Positions 12,133 to 22,160 of a stretch of DNA of 64,000 nt are shown in pieces (position 1 is the stretch's first letter; each line of letters begins with the position of its first letter). Made by a program: the position numbers and the translations under genes. The stretch comes from Viola odorata (taxonomy: Eukaryota; Streptophyta; Magnoliopsida; Malpighiales; Violaceae). The DNA is taken from contig OY829539.1 of NCBI GenBank assembly GCA_963691705.1, forward strand, positions 52,984,327 through 53,048,326. Direction: 5' to 3'. The notes under the pieces were generated by a model, which had not been told where the DNA came from, did no database searches, and saw nothing but the letters and a program-made list of their open reading frames with translations.

Positions 12133-14538
12133 GCCCCATATGGACAGAACTACAATCAGGTGTGGAGACCACCGAACTCCGGATGGGTCAACCATCAACA
12201 AGCGTCTGGGCCGGGACAACCAATGCAGCACAATCAGTATATGAATCAGGCCCAGCCATCTTTCAACGCCCAAAACTTCAAGCCTAGACCTACCCATCCC
12301 AACAACCAACAACCTTTCTATCAGACCGATCAGGGCCAGACCTCCAATTCTTCTGTCCCACCGGTTGATGAGGTAGCTCACTGTAGGAATGCCATCACTG
12401 ATCTACAAAAACAAATGAGCATCATGTCTGATCTACAAAAACAAATGAGCATCATGGCCGCAGACATGAAAGAACTGAAAAACAAAGGCAGATTGCCGCC
12501 CCAGACTGAGGCCAACCCAAAGCACAATGTGTGTGCTATGACTCTTCGCAGTGGCTACTTCTTTCCCCGTCAAGAGCATCTAGGCCTCGACGTCGAAAAA
12601 TCCTTCCCAGAGCATCTAGGCCTCGACGTCGAAAAGTCTCCTGAATCTGAAATCTTGCCCAAGAAAATACCCAAAGCCAAGTTCATTGGGCCTAAACTTC
12701 TAGAAGTGATGGAGGATCGCATTAGATCTCCACGAGGGATGGCTCCACGAGGTGACACGAGCCCACAAGAATTTACCCAAGAGTATATACACAAGATCCT
12801 CGAGCCGCCCTTTCCTCAAAGGCTCGTCAAGACCAAGAAGAAGGAAGAGTATCAAGAAATCCTTGATATGTTCAGCAAAGTCCTCGTCAATATCCCACTT
12901 CTTCAGGCCATCAAAAATGTGCCCCGTTATGCCAAGTTCCTGAAAACGTTGTGCACTAACAAATGCAACTTGGCCGGGGTAAACAAGATAAGTGTGGGGG
13001 CGAATTTCTCTGCCATTATCCAACAGAAGATCCCTCCAAAGTGCAAAGACCAGGGCATGTTTGTCCTCCCCTGCACGATAGGGACAGTTAGTATTGGCAA
13101 GGCCATGTGTGATCTAGGGGCTGGCATTAATGTCATGCCCTTGACGATTTTCAACCGTCTTGGCCTAGGACCCCTCGAGCCAACCCCACTTGTCATCCAA
13201 TTGGCCGATCGTTCCGTAATTCACCCCGAAGGTGTAATTAAGGACGTCTTGGTCCAAGTAGGCGACTTCCTATTTCCCGCAGACTTCTATGTCATTGCCA
13301 TGGAGAATGAAGAATCCGCTAAAGCCACAGATGTTCTTCTAGGGCGACCATTTTTGGCTACAACCAGGGCCAAGATAGACGTTCATGACGCATCTATCTC
13401 TCTTGAGTTTGATGGAGAAATCATTAAGTTCAACATGATGGAAGCCGTGCAATATCCTTCTAATCTTGCTTGTGTTAATTTTGCTGATACGATCGATCCT
13501 TTGGTTGATAAAATTACTGACTTGAATTCTATTGAACCTTTTCAGTCTGCCCTCGACAGAAGCGTCACGCCAGCAAGATTGGACATCTTAGCCTCGACAA
13601 TTAAGACTCCACCAGAATTACATGAAGTCGCTGCCGCGTTAGAAGAGCATTCAAATGTTGACGTTGTAGACCCTATTGTTACACAAGTTTCCAATCTTGA
13701 CGTGGACGACTCTATCCAGCTTGCCCTAGACAGAACTATTTCACCCGTCGCACTGGACCCTTTGGTCTTGACACTTGTGACTTCAGAGCACTCAATTGTT
13801 GATATTGTTGACCCTATTGTTACACAAGTTTCTGATCTTAACGCTGACAACTCTGCACATCTTGCCCTTGACAGGAACATCACTATAAATTCAGCGTTTG
13901 CCCCTTCTTTTCTGCAGGCCCCTAAATTAGAGTTGAAGAGCTTGCCGTCGCACCTTAAGTACGCCTACCTTGGTGAACATGACACACTCCCTGTGATCAT
14001 CTCTAGCAAGCTTGATCCAGATGCGGAGCCCGAGCTGGTGTCGACACTCAAAGGATACCACGAGGCCCTTGGATGGATGGTCGTCGACGTCAAGACACTT
14101 GACCCAGCTCTTTGCACTCCTCAACCAGCCATGACCCCAGCTGTCGTCATGACCACTTTTGAGGCTACGGTAACCCCCGCCTCAACTGCTACTGCTACTT
14201 CCTTGACCATCGAGGGCAAGACGCCCAATGATAACCCAACTCCGCAACCTGCCCAAGACACGGCTAAGACTAACACTCACCACGATAAGTTGCTCTCTTC
14301 TAAAACCTTTGATACTGGACAAAAGGTTTTACTTTATAATTCTTGTCTTAGGCTATTTTCCAGAAAGTTAAAGCATAGGAAGACTGGCCCTTACCGTGTC
14401 ACAAAGTTGTATGATCATGGTGTAGTCGAGATTCAGAGTATGGACACGGGCCTCATTTCCCAAGTGAGTGACCATAGATTGGAGCTATTCCACGAAGGTT
14501 TCCACCCTTTGCTGGCAGACCCACCAGCCTTGCCCTAG
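12133..14538 (+). CDS. Protease plus fused integrase C-terminal remnant of Athila-like element
   Basis: The frame is open for about 800 codons in phase with gag. An Asn/Gln-rich linker leads to a retropepsin near 13,080-13,440 (catalytic AMCDLGAGINVMP; closing VLLGRPFLATTRA). Next is a spacer with three imperfect repeats of about 55 residues (DPxV...V/I-DL...ALDR), at about 13,490-13,880. After it comes the segment that normally precedes RT (LKSLPSHLKYAYLGEHDTLPV), then about 50 unrelated Thr/Pro/Ala residues. The end of integrase follows (GQKVLLYNSCLRLFSRKL...GPYRVTKL). RT, RNase H and the DDE core are missing, but the frame is kept. Short internal duplications occur at about 12,400-12,460 and 12,577-12,640. 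The first usable ATG after the amber codon is at 12160. Confidence 0.82.
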   Translation, partial: APYGQNYNQVWRPPNSGWVNHQQASGPGQPMQHNQYMNQAQPSFNAQNFKPRPTHPNNQQPFYQTDQGQTSNSSVPPVDEVAHCRNAITDLQKQMSIMSDLQKQMSIMAADMKELKNKGRLPPQTEANPKHNVCAMTLRSGYFFPRQEHLGLDVEKSFPEHLGLDVEKSPESEILPKKIPKAKFIGPKLLEVMEDRIRSPRGMAPRGDTSPQEFTQEYIHKILEPPFPQRLVKTKKKEEYQEILDMFSKVLVNIPLLQAIKNVPRYAKFLKTLCTNKCNLAGVNKISVGANFSAIIQQKIPPKCKDQGMFVLPCTIGTVSIGKAMCDLGAGINVMPLTIFNRLGLGPLEPTPLVIQLADRSVIHPEGVIKDVLVQVGDFLFPADFYVIAMENEESAKATDVLLGRPFLATTRAKIDVHDASISLEFDGEIIKFNMMEAVQYPSNLACVNFADTIDPLVDKITDLNSIEPFQSALDRSVTPARLDILASTIKTPPELHEVAAALEEHSNVDVVDPIVTQVSNLDVDDSIQLALDRTISPVALDPLVLTLVTSEHSIVDIVDPIVTQVSDLNADNSAHLALDRNITINSAFAPSFLQAPKLELKSLPSHLKYAYLGEHDTLPVIISSKLDPDAEPELVSTLKGYHEALGWMVVDVKTLDPALCTPQPAMTPAVVMTTFEATVTPASTATATSLTIEGKTPNDNPTPQPAQDTAKTNTHHDKLLSSKTFDTGQKVLLYNSCLRLFSRKLKHRKTGPYRVTKLYDHGVVEIQSMDTGLISQVSDHRLELFHEGFHPLLADPPALP

Positions 14539-14859
14539 ACGTCTACCATCGTCCGGGCCTGGACGAAAAAGATGGCCGGTCAAGGAGGCATTTCATCGAG
14601 CCTCATTTATTTTATTTTTCGTATCCCTTTCTTTTAATAATTAATTATTTTCATTATTCCTTTATTACATAGTTTTTATTATTATTTCCTATTTGGTTTA
14701 TTTAGGAATCCATTTCCATTTTTCCTATTTTTATTTCCTTAATTCCCTCCCTTTATTTTATTTTTCGTTTTTATTATTAATTCCCTCATTTCCTTTTAAT
14801 TTTTCCCGCCTCTTCCTTTCAAACTTTGAAAAGGAAATTCCCTCTTCTTTGTGCAGGTC

Positions 14860-15380
14860 AAACGCGTCTTCCACGCATTCAAACGCGTCGTCCAACCAGC
14901 GTCAGCCACGCGTCACGCGATCCACGAGGGCGAATCAGCGCGCGCCACGCGTCTTCAAGCATCATCCAGCCAGTCAACGCGTCATCCTCCCGCAATCCGC
15001 CTCGACCAATGACGCGTTGCCACGCGTCCCGCAATCCGCGTCCTCCAGCTAGAAAGCGCCACGCGTCGTCTACCTCATCCAACGGAAGCGTCATCCGCAA
15101 TCCGTGTCGCCCAACCAGCGCGCGACACGTGTCACGCAATCTGCTCGCCGAATCCCTCAGCGCCACATGTCCTGCGTCATCCATCACCCAGTCAACGCGT
15201 CTTATCCGCAATCCAGCTCATGTCCAACCAACGCGTGACACGTGTCACGCAATCCGCTCGCCGAATCCCGTAGGGCCACGTGTCACCGCGTCATCCATAT
15301 CCGAACACTCAATCACAATGCGCTACGTCATCAGGAATCCGCGTCCCACAACACCGCCCACTCACGTCGCGCCACGTGGC
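14860..15380 (+). repeat. ACGCGT / CGCAATCCGC-rich repeat zone
   Basis: The words CACGCGTC, CGCAATCCGC and GCCACGTGTCACGC recur many times in an irregular array. CpG density is very high compared with the surrounding AT-rich sequence. The array lies between the truncated pol and the first PPT-like motif. Confidence 0.65.
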
Positions 15381-15912
15381 ATGGACGCTCCCCTCCTCCT
15401 CACTTACCCATTTTTTCGTTTTTATTTTTCTTTTCCCTCCCTCTCTTCCAACGTTCATCCATGTCCCTTTCTCCCTCACTCCATCTTCCTCCCTTGAAAC
15501 CCTAGCCACACACTAACCACTCACCATACCCCTAAAAAAATCCACAAAAATTAAAATGGTGGCCCACAAAAAAACCCATCACCCACCAGCTCGTCACCCC
15601 CCCAGCCGTCAACCCCCGATTCCGGCCACTCTCACTCTCGCCACACCGACCTAGGGCCGAAAAATGAGAAAGCTACCGACGCCGGTGAGCCCTCCAACTC
15701 CCTGCCGCCGTCCGATGAAGACCTAAAAGTCACCGGATCTAAGCCGGCGACCTCCACCATCACTAGATTCGGCCGGTCGGCAATGCACCATCGCCCTAGG
15801 ACACTCCACAACATTCTCCTATCCCTTCACCCTTCTCTTGAACTCCTTTCATGATCTGAACTCTCGTTTGTTTTGTGCATCTCTCTCGCATTGAGGACAA
15901 TGCGAAACCTCA

Positions 15913-15924
15913 GTGTGGGGGAGG
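15913..15924 (+). promoter_or_regulatory. Internal PPT-like motif 1
   Basis: The GTGTGGGGGAGG motif follows ATTGAGGACAATGCG. Athila elements are known to carry an internal GTGTGGGGG motif downstream of pol in addition to the true polypurine tract. Confidence 0.55.
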
Positions 15925-16570
15925 ATTTATGTGTTTGTGTGATATGTTAGTATATATGTTTGACTGCATGCTTTGTATATATTTGATTGCATGCTTTGTG
16001 CAAAAATTCGGATTTTCACTTTAAAGGATTTTGCTAACTTGTTAGCACTGCCCAATTTTAAAACCCCCTTTGTATGGACACACTTTTGACTTATGAGCAC
16101 ATAGAAATGAACTGCCTTTCATGTTAGTCTTGCCCTAGATCTTGCATGCTTTGTCTGCTAGCTCTTATAACCTGCATCTGCACTAAACATCAGCAATCAT
16201 TTATAGCACTTTGTGAGCATTTGAGCCTAAACAGTCTTATTTTTCATGTGTGATTCAATGCTTAGCTAGGCACTCAACTAAGTTTGCATGAGACCCCTGG
16301 GTATGGACACCATCAGTCTTAGGAAAGCAACAAAAAGACGAAAAAAAATGAAATTTGCATCTTTGTTTTCGTTTCTTTTTCTTTCTATCATTCCTCTCTT
16401 TTTCTTCATTTATCCCTCGACACCCTTTTTCGTTTAGCCCCTGACATCTCATTCCCTTCTCATTTTTCTCTCTTCTTTATCCACTTGTTCTCACTTTCCT
16501 TAATCCCTTTTCCTTGGCAGGTGAGCGGTATTTGTCAGAGGTGGCGGGCTAGATGATCAACAAAGTCTAA

Positions 16571-16583
16571 GTGTGGGGGAGAC
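16571..16583 (+). promoter_or_regulatory. Internal PPT-like motif 2
   Basis: Second copy of GTGTGGGGGAGA, in the context CTAAGTGTGGGGGAGACC, about 930 bp upstream of the 3' LTR. Confidence 0.5.
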
Positions 16584-17487
16584 CGACAAGAAGGTGTAGA
16601 TGCCGAAAAAAGGTCTAGGGCAAAGTCATCAAGCCCTAGCCGAAGTAAGTTGGCAAAATCCTTGAGCTAACTCAATCTTCATCAGCTGAAGTTTGTCGAA
16701 TTCGTTTTCATCTTTGTAAAAAAAAAAAAAAAAAAAAATTCAAAAAAAATTCAAAACCAGAAATAAAGCAAAGAAAAGAAAGTCTTATCTGGTTTCAAAA
16801 AAAAAAGAGGAAAGAAAAACGAAAGAAGGCAAAGGTGCGAACAAGAAAAATGAAGTATTGTCAGCATGACTCCCAAGAGAAGAACTCCCCCAGACGAAGA
16901 ACTTCGTCTAGCCCTCGACTGTCTACCCTTGACAGATACTGCCTCACCGTTTCATCTCCATCCGGTTTTTTCGTTCTATTCTCCTTCTCTTTTCCTTCCT
17001 CTTTGTGCTCTTTGTATATAATCTATCCTTTTGCTTTTCCTATTTTCTTTCTTTCTTTCTTTCCCTTTTCTCTCCATATTCTTCATATTCTCTATACACC
17101 TTTCCTTTCAATCCTTTTTTATGGTGCAAAGTTCATTTCTGATTGTTGATTGCCTAAGCATGTGGATTTTAACTCGGGTTGATGTGCAAACTATGTTGTG
17201 TGTCTTGTTAATTTGCATATTTGAGTGATGATACACCGAGCCTAGTTGAGTGTGAGTGTAAACACTTACCCTGGTGAGGATTGCTGATGCCAAGTCTGAT
17301 GTGGTAAAGTTTCTTCACTAGGGTCGTTATCCTAATGATTTGATGCAGAGTTAGCTAGGCAGAGTATGTCTTGACATGGTTAGGGCTGATTGTTTGGTAT
17401 GTTAATTCTTGTGCTATGGTTGGTTGTGTTTGTCTGTGTCTTGGGGTGTGTTTTCCTTTTTGATTGCTCGAGGGCGAGCAATGGGCA

Positions 17488-17500
17488 GTGTGGGGGAATT
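17488..17500 (+). promoter_or_regulatory. Polypurine tract before 3' LTR
   Basis: GTGTGGGGGAATT directly abuts the 3' LTR and is the expected plus-strand primer site for reverse transcription. Confidence 0.8.
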
Positions 17501-19084
17501 TGATATGATGCCTTTTTATGCATGTTTTTCCCTCTTTTAGGTCTAATTTCACACTTGATACTACTAATTTGGCTTGTTTTCCAACCATTTTGTAGATGTG
17601 GACTAAAGGGAGAAACTTGCTGAAAAGCGCGCCATTTGGATGCATTTTTGTTGATCTTTCATCGTCGAGCCCTAGACGCGTTTTGTCGTTGAGACCTACC
17701 TTCGGGACCTAGACGAGATCTTGTGTCTAGGCCTAGACGAAGCACGTGCGTGTTTCTTTCCGAATGATGCTTGGCCGAAGATGCTATAAAGATTCTAGCG
17801 GGATTCCATGACCAAATCATCCAGCTCATCAGAGAATATTCCTCTATACCATTTTGTCCCCTAGTGGGGTTGTTAGGCTATATATAGAACCTTAACTTTA
17901 GGTTAAAGGGGGCTACTCTTTAGTATATTTTTCATCTTTTTAGGGTTTTCAATCATTGTAGCCACCTCTCTAACATTGGGATTTGTTCTTCCTTTATTTT
18001 TCCAGAAATTGGAGCCCCAAGCTCCAATTAGTTTTTAATCCAGATTTTCGTTTTCATCTGCACCTGTTCTCTGTTTATGTTGCTTTCTCCATCTATCTTG
18101 TGCATGATTTCCAGCATGAGTGGCTAAATCTCTTAGTCTTGGCAGGGGTGTTTTAAGGATTGCAAGAGGATAGTTGGGAGGTCAAAGTGTTCTTAAAATG
18201 TGTTCATTGTTGTATCCGCTTTCTTGCCATTTTATTGTCATTTCGTGTGAGATTTGTTGGTAGTTTGATCACCTATTTGCATGTTTCTCATGAATATTGT
18301 CATCTCCATGGTAATAACTAACGTGAGGCCATGGAATAGAGTAGGCACCTGGTCCAGAGTCACCATGTCGTTTGGTCCAATCTGGCTAGGGCAAGAAACC
18401 GGTTAGGGCAGACTTCTCAGTGTCTAGCCCTAGACGTGTCTTCTCTCCACTTCACGGGCCTGTGTGTATGACCCATAAGCGTACCTTGGGCACAGTGTCA
18501 CGGCCACTCCCATAAGCGTACCTTGGGAGTGACTTCTCTTAAGAAGAGAAGTAGGGAATCTCCGTGAAAACAGGATTCCTATAGCACGTCTATGGCGTGA
18601 ACGCAGTCTATCCTTGCACCGATGACCGACTAGACCTCGACGCAATCCGCCGTCTACCCTTGCTAAGATTTCTCCTTTTATCTGATTTAGTATCTTTACT
18701 TACTTTGTTATTATCTTTATTACACTTGTTAGTCTTTACCATTTTTATTGATATTCGCTTGCTTTATTTTCGTTCCCTTTTTATTTAATTATTTCGTTTG
18801 TCTAGTGTTACTTGTTATTTGCATTTTTATTCTCTGTCTCAACATCGACTGCCATCGTTGGCTAGATTCGTCTAGACCGACCAAACCCCCCCCCCCCCCC
18901 CCCCTTGTGTTACTTTTATGTCTGTTGCATTTTCATCCTCATCATACATTTAGGGCAAGATTAAATTTAGTCCTTCATTTTCCCTGTGGTTCGACCCTGA
19001 CTTGCTGCTATATACATTAAATTATGCATCTAGCCTATCAGGAAATATTTTATTACTTTTGACGCGCGTTTCGACGGCGCGTCA
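17501..19084 (+). repeat. 3' LTR of Athila-like element
   Basis: 1584 bp, same ends as the 5' LTR. The 19-base C run at about 18,886-18,904 replaces the 8-base run of the 5' LTR. The other differences I found are six single substitutions, so the insertion is recent. Confidence 0.95.
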
Positions 19085-20838
19085 AACCTCGAACCTTGTC
19101 ACCATGGATATCGAGAAAGTAATTCAGCATGGGAAAGCTAGCCAGCACGTCATTCAAAGCGCGTTCGCGATGAACCTCCAGAGGAAGCTCTGACATCTCC
19201 TCCCTATCTTCAGGAGAGCCAAATATCGCACCTACTATCGAACCCACCGGCTCGCTTTGCGATAGCGGGTCCGATATTCCCAGTGCGCGGAGTCCGCTGG
19301 TACCAAAGTTAGACAGATCCAAGCGATAAGAAGTGGCTCCTTGAGGACCTTGAGGGGACAGATTGGCAGTAAAGGGAGGAGAGCGATTTTCTGCAGAACC
19401 ACCGACTCTTGAGATAGAAGTGCAGAGTAATGGCGGAAAACCATTTATTAGAGGGTCAAGAGTAGCGGCAGGCTCACGATTCGGTGCAGAGACATCAGGG
19501 ATAAAAGAAGAGATAGGAGAGTCAGGAGCGGCAGTTGGAGGAGGAAGGTTGACCTCTGGCGGAGCCTCGGAAGTATCAGGAGGGATGTCGGTTGACGCCT
19601 CAGCTGCTGCAGCCGCTTTGGAGGTACTCGCACCCTCAAGAGCGTTAGCCCCAGTAGCAGGAGTTTCGTTCACCTTCTTCAAAGCAACCTCAGCAACTAG
19701 GTTGCTATTTCCCATTCTTAGCTTCTTCCGCTGAGCGGTGGAAGCATGACGAAGCCCAGAGTCGGTATCCATGTCCTCGTTGCCGCTGTCGGTTACTTCA
19801 GTCTTGGGACGGTTTGGAGTCACTCCTTTCCGAATGGGTAGCCAGTTCTCCAGAAAACGGGAGGTACGGTCGGAGGTGCGACTCCTGGCAACAGTCTTGA
19901 ATCTTTTTCTTTTTGGTGGAGCGGCAGGGCGACTGGAACTCTCAGGCGGAGGAGATGGTGGCAGTGATTGAAGCGGCCTCACGTTCAGAGGAACGTCCTT
20001 ATCGCTCGACAGTTGATTTCCAGCGTCACCTGCCAACGAGACATATCAGAACAGTGAATAAGCCGAAGCGATAACGAAGGAAAAGAAACTTACTTATAGT
20101 ACACTTCTCTATAAGCCTGTAGAAGGCAAACTCTCGAATGTGAAAAGACGAGTTCAGCTCCAACAACATGTTCGTTTGTCGAAGTTCTTCCTTGGACACG
20201 GTTGACGGGTTTGTCCAAATGGAATCATCAAGACACTGATTGAAGCCCCTAGGCCAAGGGCGGAAAGGCAACTTCACGATGAAGAAACCGCTCTTCCAAT
20301 CGGCCACAGTCTCTTCAAAGCCCTGGAATTTCTGCCAGAATGACTGCACTAACACGTCATTCCACCTTGGAGCGATATCTACCACACAGTTGCGGCACCT
20401 AAAACTAAAAAACTTGTGGAATAAATTGACAGACAGGACAAGGATACCCCGCAACTCGCAAATACGAATGAAGGCATGAATCCCGCACCAAGAAGGAGGT
20501 GTAATCTGAGCCGGATTAATGTCATATCGAACTAATAATCCTTTCACCGCTTCGTGGATGGGAAAGTGAAAGCCGTAGAGGAACATGTTAAAATATGTCA
20601 TCCTATCGCCCCCCGATAGAGGGTCATGAAACCGATGACCAGCATCAGGAATTCTAACGGAGTAACCAGGGCGAAAAAAGATACTATTTTCCTCCAGCTC
20701 TGCCTCCAATACCGCTTGATCAACAAAAATACTGGGTGTTCTTTCAATTTCTAAATCTATGGGCCGCTGGAGACTCCTTAAAGACCTATTTGTGGCCAGA
20801 GGCCACTGAGAATCCTTGGGTATCCTAGATGTACTCAT
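19085..20838 (-). pseudogene. Antisense accessory gene B, 5' part (Transposase_28-like), interrupted by the Athila insertion
   Basis: The start ATG is at 20838-20836. Exon 1 (20838-20094) carries the Transposase_28-like core: MTYFNMFLYGFHFPIHEAV, then PSWCGIHAFIRICELRGIL, then DWKSGFFIVKLPFRPWPRGF. A 64 bp intron (20030-20093, GTAAGT...GCAG) leads into exon 2, which is Pro/Ser-rich with a basic PPKRKRFK stretch. Exon 2 runs into the Athila target site and resumes in frame at 9435-9063. Counting the target duplication once, the exons total 2058 bp (686 codons) with no stop seen by eye. This copy was therefore open until the Athila insertion broke it, unlike the gag-pol of the same element. It is a paralogue of gene A. 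Its function is unknown. Confidence 0.75.
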
Positions 20839-21401
20839 AATGAATCGGTAAGAAGAAAATCTGAGGAAAAAGAAGTGAAGTACCTTGAACAGAAGGCGGT
20901 GGATAAAACCGTCGGTGCCGGCGAACGGTGGTCGTGACTTCCTTCGAAGCAAGAATCTAGAGAGAGAAAGGGAGAAAATTTCGAAGTGCAAGCAAAGAGT
21001 ATTAAAAGAGAGCAGTTGCTTCCTTTTAAAGGCTGAGTTCGAGAATTGAACAACCTGTAAAAACGGGACACGCCCCAAAGTAAAAGTGACACGTGTAAAA
21101 ACCTCAGAAGGATATTTAGGTCCGCGCATGATTAGTACAGAATGGTTCGCCAGAACAGCCGTCGCCACCTGGCAGATAAAGAAGAATAAATGCAGCAGAA
21201 ATTTGACCAATAGCAGACTCGTCTTCAGTTGGGCTGACATAACCCTCAACTGAAGCAAGGGCTAACGCCCTGAAAAGAAGGAAAGAGATTGCGAGCCCAA
21301 TACCGAAAAGAAGTTTCATTACGGCCTAACGACCTAGATATACGTCCGCATACATAATACATATAAAGAAAAAACAAAAAAGAAGGCACAGCGGCAAGCC
21401 T
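20839..21401. other. Spacer upstream of antisense gene B
   Basis: No supportable gene in this spacer. A minus-strand TATA-like GCCTTTAAAAGG at about 21,023-21,034 could serve gene B. Reading frames running through here are extensions of gene B exon 1. Confidence 0.4.
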
Positions 21402-21791
21402 TCAAGCCCGAGACTCGGCGTCGTTGTCGTCATCCACCAGCAGAGTAGGGATGTCCCTCAAGGCGTCCACCACAGAAGTCAGCTCTGAAGAGGTGCTTCT
21501 CATGCTCTTCAGGCAACAGTTCAGCAGATCCTTCCTCTGCTGCAGCATGGCGATGGCTACCTCGATGCGATAGGCGGCAACAACAAACTTGGAGACATTC
21601 CCGATAGGATTGAAGTCCTCCCAGGTAGCGGCCCCGATCCTGGCCTGAATGGGGGTCATCATTCCCCGAAGTTCCAGCATATCCTCACCAGTCTTCGTCA
21701 GCATGTTCTCCAGGAAGCTGACGTCACCCTCAGTGAGATTCTTGAGGGTTAAGGCTTTGGAAATCAGAAAATTTCTAGTGAGATCATCCAT
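21402..21791 (-). CDS. Small coiled-coil protein, antisense accessory gene C of Tat-like element
   Basis: 129 residues, MDDLTRNFLISKAL at the start. It is mostly helical, with heptad-like stretches at about residues 8-45 and 75-115. The C-terminus is acidic (IPTLLVDDDNDAESRA). I recognise no named domain. It aligns with the mariner-borne frame at 50,058-50,441. Over residues 1-54 the two align without gaps, sharing M1, D2, L9, D23, E28, N29, T34, D37, E40, L41, A50, R51 and A54. Over about 39 C-terminal residues (VAIAMLQQRKDLLN...IPT) about 16 are identical. It lies on the same strand as antisense genes A and B and has a TATA box about 65 bp upstream. Unlike its mariner counterpart it has no stop, so it may be expressible. 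Function unknown. Confidence 0.6.
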   Translation of the reverse strand: MDDLTRNFLISKALTLKNLTEGDVSFLENMLTKTGEDMLELRGMMTPIQARIGAATWEDFNPIGNVSKFVVAAYRIEVAIAMLQQRKDLLNCCLKSMRSTSSELTSVVDALRDIPTLLVDDDNDAESRA

Positions 21792-21850
21792 GAGGAAATA
21801 GTAGATGAGAAGTAGAGGAGGTGTGAAGAATCTGCACCGAAAAAAGGATC

Positions 21851-21864
21851 ACATTTATAGATCC
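21851..21864 (-). promoter_or_regulatory. TATA box candidate for the small coiled-coil gene
   Basis: On the minus strand the sequence reads GGATCTATAAATGT, about 65 bp upstream of the start codon at 21791. Its spacing and sequence resemble the TATA box of the related mariner-borne gene. Confidence 0.5.
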
Positions 21865-21999
21865 AAAGTAATAGCTGCTCACAAAGGCGTGCGCCTCGAA
21901 AATTGGGTCGTCCCGTTAACCCAACGTCGTCAGGAGGGAAGGCTGACGCGGAACCCCTGGAAGACGCCCGAGGTACTCAAGTGGAATATGGACTGAGGT

Positions 22000-22160
22000 C
22001 CACAATGACATAAAATCGCACAATTTGTAGGTGGCCTACAACGTAAAACCACGCAATATTGCAGGTAGCTCCGAGCAACGTAAAATCGCGTTGATATTGC
22101 AGGTAGCTCTGAGCAGCGTAAAACCGCATAAATTGTAGGTAGTTATGGCAAAAAATCATG
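22000..22160 (+). repeat. About four imperfect tandem repeats of 35-50 bp
   Basis: Units share the pattern CGTAAAAYCGC...TTGYAGGTAG (for example near 22,012, 22,048, 22,077 and 22,118). They are non-coding and belong to the 3' region of the Tat-like element. Confidence 0.7.

Larger units (their letters stand above)
14539..17487 (+). other. Long 3' non-coding region of Athila-like element
   Basis: No env-like or other supportable coding region. It contains a GC-rich MluI-like repeat zone (14,860-15,380), two PPT-like GTGTGGGGGAG motifs, an A20 run at about 16,719 with flanking A-rich sequence, and CT-rich stretches. The apparent reading frames here are low-complexity. Confidence 0.6.
9431..19089 (+). 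mobile_element. Nested young Athila-like LTR retrotransposon, non-autonomous, with TSD AACCT
   Basis: The 5' LTR (9436-11008) and 3' LTR (17501-19084) are direct repeats, both TG...CA. The flanking 5 bp AACCT is present at 9431-9435 and 19085-19089. The primer site matches the 3' end of plant tRNA-Asp, as in the Athila lineage. By eye the LTRs differ at six substitutions plus the length of one poly-C run. The interior has gag and protease but jumps to the integrase C-terminus, so RT, RNase H and the integrase core are absent. It must depend on a partner element. Confidence 0.93.

Noticed and set aside
14693..15516. Overlapping frames of 80-220 codons in several phases
   Set aside because: The stop-poor frames follow from the GC-rich ACGCGT array in a 3' non-coding region. 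No env-like features (signal peptide, membrane helix with proper context) were seen.
19363..19734. Plus-strand frame opposite antisense gene B
   Set aside because: Shadow of the Pro/Ser-rich exon 2 of gene B.
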